From positions 1 through 24,322 of the forward strand of contig CAJUDU010000034.1 in assembly GCA_910584935.1 (NCBI GenBank): DNA of 24,322 nucleotides, in the 5' to 3' direction. Positions 21,028 to 24,322 of this stretch are shown piece by piece (position 1 is the first letter of the stretch; the number at the start of each line of letters is the position of its first letter). The stretch comes from an uncultured Butyricicoccus sp. GTDB lineage: Bacteria > Bacillota > Clostridia > Oscillospirales > Butyricicoccaceae. The notes under the pieces were generated by a model. That model was not told where the DNA came from. It was given only the letters and a program-made list of their open reading frames with translations, and did no database searches. Both the position numbers and the translations under genes were made by a program.

Positions 21028-22743
21028 ATGCAGATAACAGGTTCTAGTTTATTTGTAAAAGCACTGCAAAAAGAACAGGTGGATGTGCTCTTTGCATATC
21101 CAGGCGGACAAGCCATCCATTTATTCGATGCCTTATATGGGGCACGGGATATCCAGGTTATCTTACCGCGGCATGAGCAAGGGCTTATCCATGCTGCTGA
21201 CGGCTATGCACGCGCTACAGGCAAGGTTGGGGTGTGCTTGGTGACCAGTGGGCCAGGGGCAACGAATTTGGTGACAGGGATTGCAACTGCTGGCTATGAT
21301 AGTGTTCCGCTGGTTTGCTTTACTGGGCAGGTGCCAACAAGCCTCCTTGGAGATAAAGCCTTTCAAGAAGTGGATATTGTTAGTATGACAAAAAGGATAT
21401 GTAAATGGTCTGTTTGCGTCAAGCGGCGGGAGGAACTTGCAGCTGTGATTCAAAAAGCATTCCATATTGCGAAAGCTGGCAAGCCTGGCGTGGTTGTTGT
21501 GGATTTGCCAAAGGATATCCAGCAGGCATTAGGGAGTGACAGATATCCGGCGTATGCAGAAATACAGAAGGCGAATACCACAGCATCCCCTAGGCAGGTT
21601 GAAACAGCGCTGGAGAAATTATATACAGCAAAAAAACCGCTTTTTTTATTGGGCGGCGGTGTGAATATTGCCCGTGCCAACCTGGAAATGGAGCGTTTAA
21701 CGGAAAAGATAAGAGTACCAGTGGTGACGACGATTATGGGCAAAGGAGCAATCCCAACAGATCATCCGCTTTATATTGGGAATATTGGTATACACGGAAG
21801 TTTTGCTGCAAATACGGCAATCAGCAATTGTGACGTACTATTTTCGATTGGTACCCGGTTTAATGACCGCATTACAGGCAAAGCAGGCACATTTGCAAAA
21901 CATACAGCAATTATCCATGCAGATATTGCGCCTAGCGCTATATCCCGCAATGTGATGGTGGATATTGCAATTGCCGCAGATGCAAAAGATGTCATCTGTG
22001 CTTTGCTGGACAGGGCCAAACCGTTACATACTGAAAAATGGCGAAAACAGATTGCTTCTTGGGAACAATGCCATCCGCTGGATGCACAGCTTGAATCCGC
22101 ACAAGTCATACCACAAAATATAATCAGGGCAATCAACAGGCTTTTTGATGAAGCAATTATTGTAGCGGATGTTGGGCAAAACCAGTTGTGGACAACCCAG
22201 TTTCTTGCAATTAATAAGCATAAACGGCTATTCACTTCTGGTGGGTTTGGGACAATGGGATATGGGCTTCCTGCGGCAATCGGTGCAAAACTGGGATGTC
22301 CAGATAAAACAGTCATTGCAATTTGCGGGGATGGCGGGATGCAGATGAATATACAGGAGTTGGCAACTGCGGTGGTCTATGAACTGCCGGTTATTATTTG
22401 CATTATGAACAATGGATACCTGGGTAATGTGCGTCAATGGCAGGAGATATTTTTTGGGCGCCGGTATGCAAGTACCTGCTTGCGTTGGCGCAAAAGCTGC
22501 CCGCCAGCTTGCCAGGCACCACATGGAAGCTGCCCAGGATATACCCCTGATTTTATAAAGTTGGCAGAGAGTTATGGTGCGGCAGGGATTCGCGTGGATC
22601 GTGCAGAAGATATCCAACCGGCGTTATGCGCCGCAAAGGCATGGCAGAAAGGGCCTATTGTCATTGAGTTTATCATTCCCTGTGAAGAAAATGTATATCC
22701 AATTGTCGCGCCAGGAAAACCTTTGGGTGCAATGATTTTATAA
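21028..22743 (+). CDS. ilvB: Acetolactate synthase large subunit (thiamine-diphosphate enzyme)
   Basis: Joins two pyruvates (or pyruvate and 2-ketobutyrate) to acetohydroxy acids, the first step of branched-chain amino acid synthesis. The protein has 571 residues. PRHEQGLIHAADGYARATG carries catalytic Glu50. TSGPGATNLVTGIATA, GVVVVDLPKDIQ, a central FAD-type domain (LLGGGVNIA, TTIMGKGAIP, GTRFNDRITGK) and the ThDP/Mg motif CGDGGMQMN (Asp435) to NNGYLGNVRQWQ are all present, so it should be active. Residues 484-502 hold an unusual CX6CX3CX6C segment between RRYAST and GYTPDFIKLAESYGAAG, where classical enzymes have a short link. The regulatory small subunit (ilvN/ilvH) is not adjacent. I chose the ATG at 21028 (AGGAGGG upstream) over 20983. 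It is probably controlled by the upstream TetR protein. It could be an anabolic or an accessory paralogue. Confidence 0.93.
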   Translation: MQITGSSLFVKALQKEQVDVLFAYPGGQAIHLFDALYGARDIQVILPRHEQGLIHAADGYARATGKVGVCLVTSGPGATNLVTGIATAGYDSVPLVCFTGQVPTSLLGDKAFQEVDIVSMTKRICKWSVCVKRREELAAVIQKAFHIAKAGKPGVVVVDLPKDIQQALGSDRYPAYAEIQKANTTASPRQVETALEKLYTAKKPLFLLGGGVNIARANLEMERLTEKIRVPVVTTIMGKGAIPTDHPLYIGNIGIHGSFAANTAISNCDVLFSIGTRFNDRITGKAGTFAKHTAIIHADIAPSAISRNVMVDIAIAADAKDVICALLDRAKPLHTEKWRKQIASWEQCHPLDAQLESAQVIPQNIIRAINRLFDEAIIVADVGQNQLWTTQFLAINKHKRLFTSGGFGTMGYGLPAAIGAKLGCPDKTVIAICGDGGMQMNIQELATAVVYELPVIICIMNNGYLGNVRQWQEIFFGRRYASTCLRWRKSCPPACQAPHGSCPGYTPDFIKLAESYGAAGIRVDRAEDIQPALCAAKAWQKGPIVIEFIIPCEENVYPIVAPGKPLGAMIL

Positions 22744-22798
22744 ATGAATTTGTGAGTAGATAGCCACATCCGCAAAAAGGCAGAAAACAGATTCCTTT

Positions 22799-22827
22799 TT
22801 GACTTTCAGCGGGATTTTCACTATAAT
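22799..22827 (+). promoter_or_regulatory. SigA promoter of the MATE gene
   Basis: TTGACT (22799-22804), 17 bases, then a perfect TATAAT (22822-22827), about 45 bases before the ATG. A short inverted repeat CGTAAC-ATAC-GTTATG (22833-22848) sits at the expected transcription start and could be an operator. Confidence 0.82.
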
Positions 22828-22872
22828 AATTTCGTAACATACGTTATGAATTACAATTTGTGGTGATATAAA

Positions 22873-24225
22873 ATGAATAAGGATTTAACCAAAGGGCCAG
22901 TCATATGGACCATGCTGCGCTTTGCGGTTCCAATGATTTTAGGCAATCTGTTTCAGCAATGTTATAATATCGCGGATACAATAATCGTTGGGAAATATCT
23001 TGGAAAAAATGCTTTGGCCGCTGTTGGTTCATCGTTTACGCTAATGACATTTTTAACCTCGATTTTATTGGGACTTTGTATGGGTAGTGGAGTGGTATTT
23101 TCCATTCGGTTTGGTGAACGGGATGAAAATAGGCTAAAGGAGAGTATTTCAGCATCTTTTGTTTTGATATTGGGGGTGACAGCCCTGCTGAACATCGCTG
23201 CGTTCTTATGGATAGATCATATCAAAGTTTTGCTCCATGTGCCGGAAGAAGTATGGGGAGCGATGCGGCAATATCTTATGGTCATTTTTGGTGGGATTGT
23301 GGCTACATTTTTATATAACTACTTTGCGTCTTTGCTGCGGGCGATAGGAAATTCAGTTATACCGCTTTTTTTCCTGATTGTTTCGGTCACTTTGAATATT
23401 ATTTTGGATTTCTGGTTTGTATTGGGGTTGAAATGGGGTGTAGCTGGGGCAGCTGGGGCAACAGTGGTTTCCCAATACATTTCGGGACTTGGTATTATAA
23501 TATATACATTATGGATGTATCCACAAATTCGGCGCAGTTTTAACCGCTGCCGGGTTTCTCGGGCTTGTATGAAAGAAATCGCTGGGTTTTCTTTTTTGAC
23601 CTGTGTGCAGCAATCTGTGATGAATCTTGGAATTCTTATGGTGCAAGGGCTGGTTAACAGCTTCGGTGCTGTGATTATGGCTGCATTCGCGGCAGTGGTT
23701 AAAATAGATGCTTTTGCCTATATGCCTGTGCAGGATTTTGGCAATGCATTTTCTACTTTTATTGCGCAAAATTATGGCGCGAAAAAAGATGAGCGTATTC
23801 GGAAAGGATTGAAAGGCGCAGTATTTGTAGCAATTATCTTCAGTGCTGCAGTATCTGGATGTGTGTGGGTTTTTGCTGAACAATTAATGGGGTTGTTTGT
23901 GGATGCAAAAGATGCCACAGTTAAAGAAATCATTCAGCAAGGTGCTCAATACTTACATATTGAAGGTGCTTTTTATGTAGGAATTGGATGTTTATTTCTA
24001 TTGTATGGTCTATATCGGGCATTGGGTAAGCCTGGAATGTCTGTGGTATTGACTGTTATTTCCCTCGGCACCCGTGTTATATTGGCTTATATGCTTTCAT
24101 CAATCTCTTTTATCGGCGTTATTGGGATTTGGTGGGCTGTGCCTATCGGCTGGTTGCTGGCAGATGCTGTTGGGCTGTTTTATTATATATACAAAAAGAA
24201 GGAACTATTTTGTTGGGAGGTTTAA
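22873..24225 (+). CDS. MATE family efflux transporter
   Basis: A protein of 450 residues with twelve predicted membrane helices in two similar halves, the usual MATE size. N-terminal signatures: TKGPVIWTMLRFAVPMILGNLFQQCYNIADTIIVGKYLGKNALAAVG and GLCMGSGVVFSIRFGERD. The second half shows AAFAAVVKIDAFAYMPVQDFGNAFSTFIAQNYGAKKDERIRKG, the matching motif (P..a.g.A.s..v.qN.GA...eR...g). These proteins export cationic drugs, dyes or metabolites in exchange for sodium or protons; the substrate cannot be predicted. The ATG follows TTGTGGTGATATAAA, a weak ribosome site. It has its own promoter and terminator, so it is independent of ilvB, although the two are neighbours. Confidence 0.95.
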   Translation: MNKDLTKGPVIWTMLRFAVPMILGNLFQQCYNIADTIIVGKYLGKNALAAVGSSFTLMTFLTSILLGLCMGSGVVFSIRFGERDENRLKESISASFVLILGVTALLNIAAFLWIDHIKVLLHVPEEVWGAMRQYLMVIFGGIVATFLYNYFASLLRAIGNSVIPLFFLIVSVTLNIILDFWFVLGLKWGVAGAAGATVVSQYISGLGIIIYTLWMYPQIRRSFNRCRVSRACMKEIAGFSFLTCVQQSVMNLGILMVQGLVNSFGAVIMAAFAAVVKIDAFAYMPVQDFGNAFSTFIAQNYGAKKDERIRKGLKGAVFVAIIFSAAVSGCVWVFAEQLMGLFVDAKDATVKEIIQQGAQYLHIEGAFYVGIGCLFLLYGLYRALGKPGMSVVLTVISLGTRVILAYMLSSISFIGVIGIWWAVPIGWLLADAVGLFYYIYKKKELFCWEV

Positions 24226-24228
24226 CGT

Positions 24229-24264
24229 AAAAAGCCCGGAAATCATCAGATTTCCGGGCTTTTT
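24229..24264 (+). terminator. Intrinsic terminator of the MATE gene and intron target
   Basis: AAAAAGCCCGGAAAT (24229-24243) and ATTTCCGGGCTTTTT (24250-24264) form a perfect 15-base-pair stem with a 6-base loop, with the T-run in the right arm. The intron 5' end starts 4 bases after it. Confidence 0.93.
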
Positions 24265-24268
24265 CTGG

Positions 24269-24322
24269 GTGCGCCCGGCGAGCGCACGTTCTAACGGGTG
24301 AAAGTCCCGAATCCGCCCGGCA
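24269..24322 (+). mobile_element. 5' end of a group II intron, bacterial class C (truncated by the window edge)
   Basis: The sequence from 24269 starts GTGCGCCCGGC, the GTGYG start of group II introns, followed by GGGTGAAAGTCCCG, the conserved domain I stem seen in class C introns such as that of Oceanobacillus iheyensis (which starts GTGTGCCCGGC and has GGGTGAGAGTCCCG). It lies directly after an intrinsic terminator, the hallmark target of class C introns. Its reverse transcriptase/maturase gene and catalytic domains would lie beyond the window, on the plus strand. Confidence 0.85.

Noticed and set aside
20986..22872. ilvB and the MATE gene as one TetR-controlled operon
   Set aside because: The MATE gene has its own strong promoter (22799-22827) and lacks the ATGCAAGT half-site, so joint control is not supported.
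1..24322. tRNA, rRNA, CRISPR arrays, transposases, prophage genes
   Set aside because: Read on both strands, none was recognisable. The only mobile signal is the intron end at the right edge.

Overview
The window looks like chromosomal DNA of an endospore-forming member of the Clostridia. The evidence is three sporulation or germination genes (gpr, spoIIP, spoVAC), a sporulation-type D,D-carboxypeptidase, SigA promoters with AGGAGG-type ribosome sites, intrinsic terminators, and a group IIC intron end. The moderate GC content and the types of small hypothetical proteins would fit an Oscillospirales/Ruminococcaceae-like gut anaerobe. That placement is inference. I see no tRNA, rRNA, CRISPR array, phage block or insertion sequence. 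The only mobile DNA is the first 54 bases of a group II intron at the right edge.

Layout. 1-1008 (minus): a GDSL/SGNH esterase running off the left edge and a TIGR03905/TSCPD protein. 1364-3400 (plus): spore protease gpr, then spoIIP with a SigE-type promoter overlapping the gpr stop. 3469-4090 (minus): biotin transporter bioY with a candidate BirA operator. 4325-5011 (plus): a lone SMI1/KNR4 protein. 5082-5525 (minus): a solitary spoVAC, divergent from a small four-cysteine protein and dacF (5799-7404). A repeat-bearing gap follows. 7785-11659 (plus): a two-gene signalling operon of a hybrid histidine kinase coupled by a 4-base overlap to a solute-binding lipoprotein, with no permease. 11660-12187: a long gap with two terminators and a possible small minus-strand transcript. 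12188-15614 (plus): a TtcA-like PP-loop protein, a PadR-type regulator with a ~195-base structured leader, YjbQ and YchF. 15795-18679: a VanW-family surface protein and a DUF975 membrane protein, 2 bases apart. 18873-20207: a 66-residue protein and a FIST-domain sensor. 20353-22743: a TetR regulator and an acetolactate synthase large subunit. 22873-24225: a MATE exporter, whose terminator is followed 4 bases later by the group IIC intron.

The most informative regulatory find is a pair of matching 20-base palindromes (half-site ATGCAAGT). One lies on the tetR promoter and the other just upstream of the acetolactate synthase gene, which suggests one autoregulated TetR switch controlling both. 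The acetolactate synthase carries a CX6CX3CX6C segment near its C-terminus that I do not expect in the classical enzymes. The kinase/lipoprotein pair and the FIST pair are the other candidate sensing systems. All functional statements come from reading the sequence and recalling families; no database search was run.
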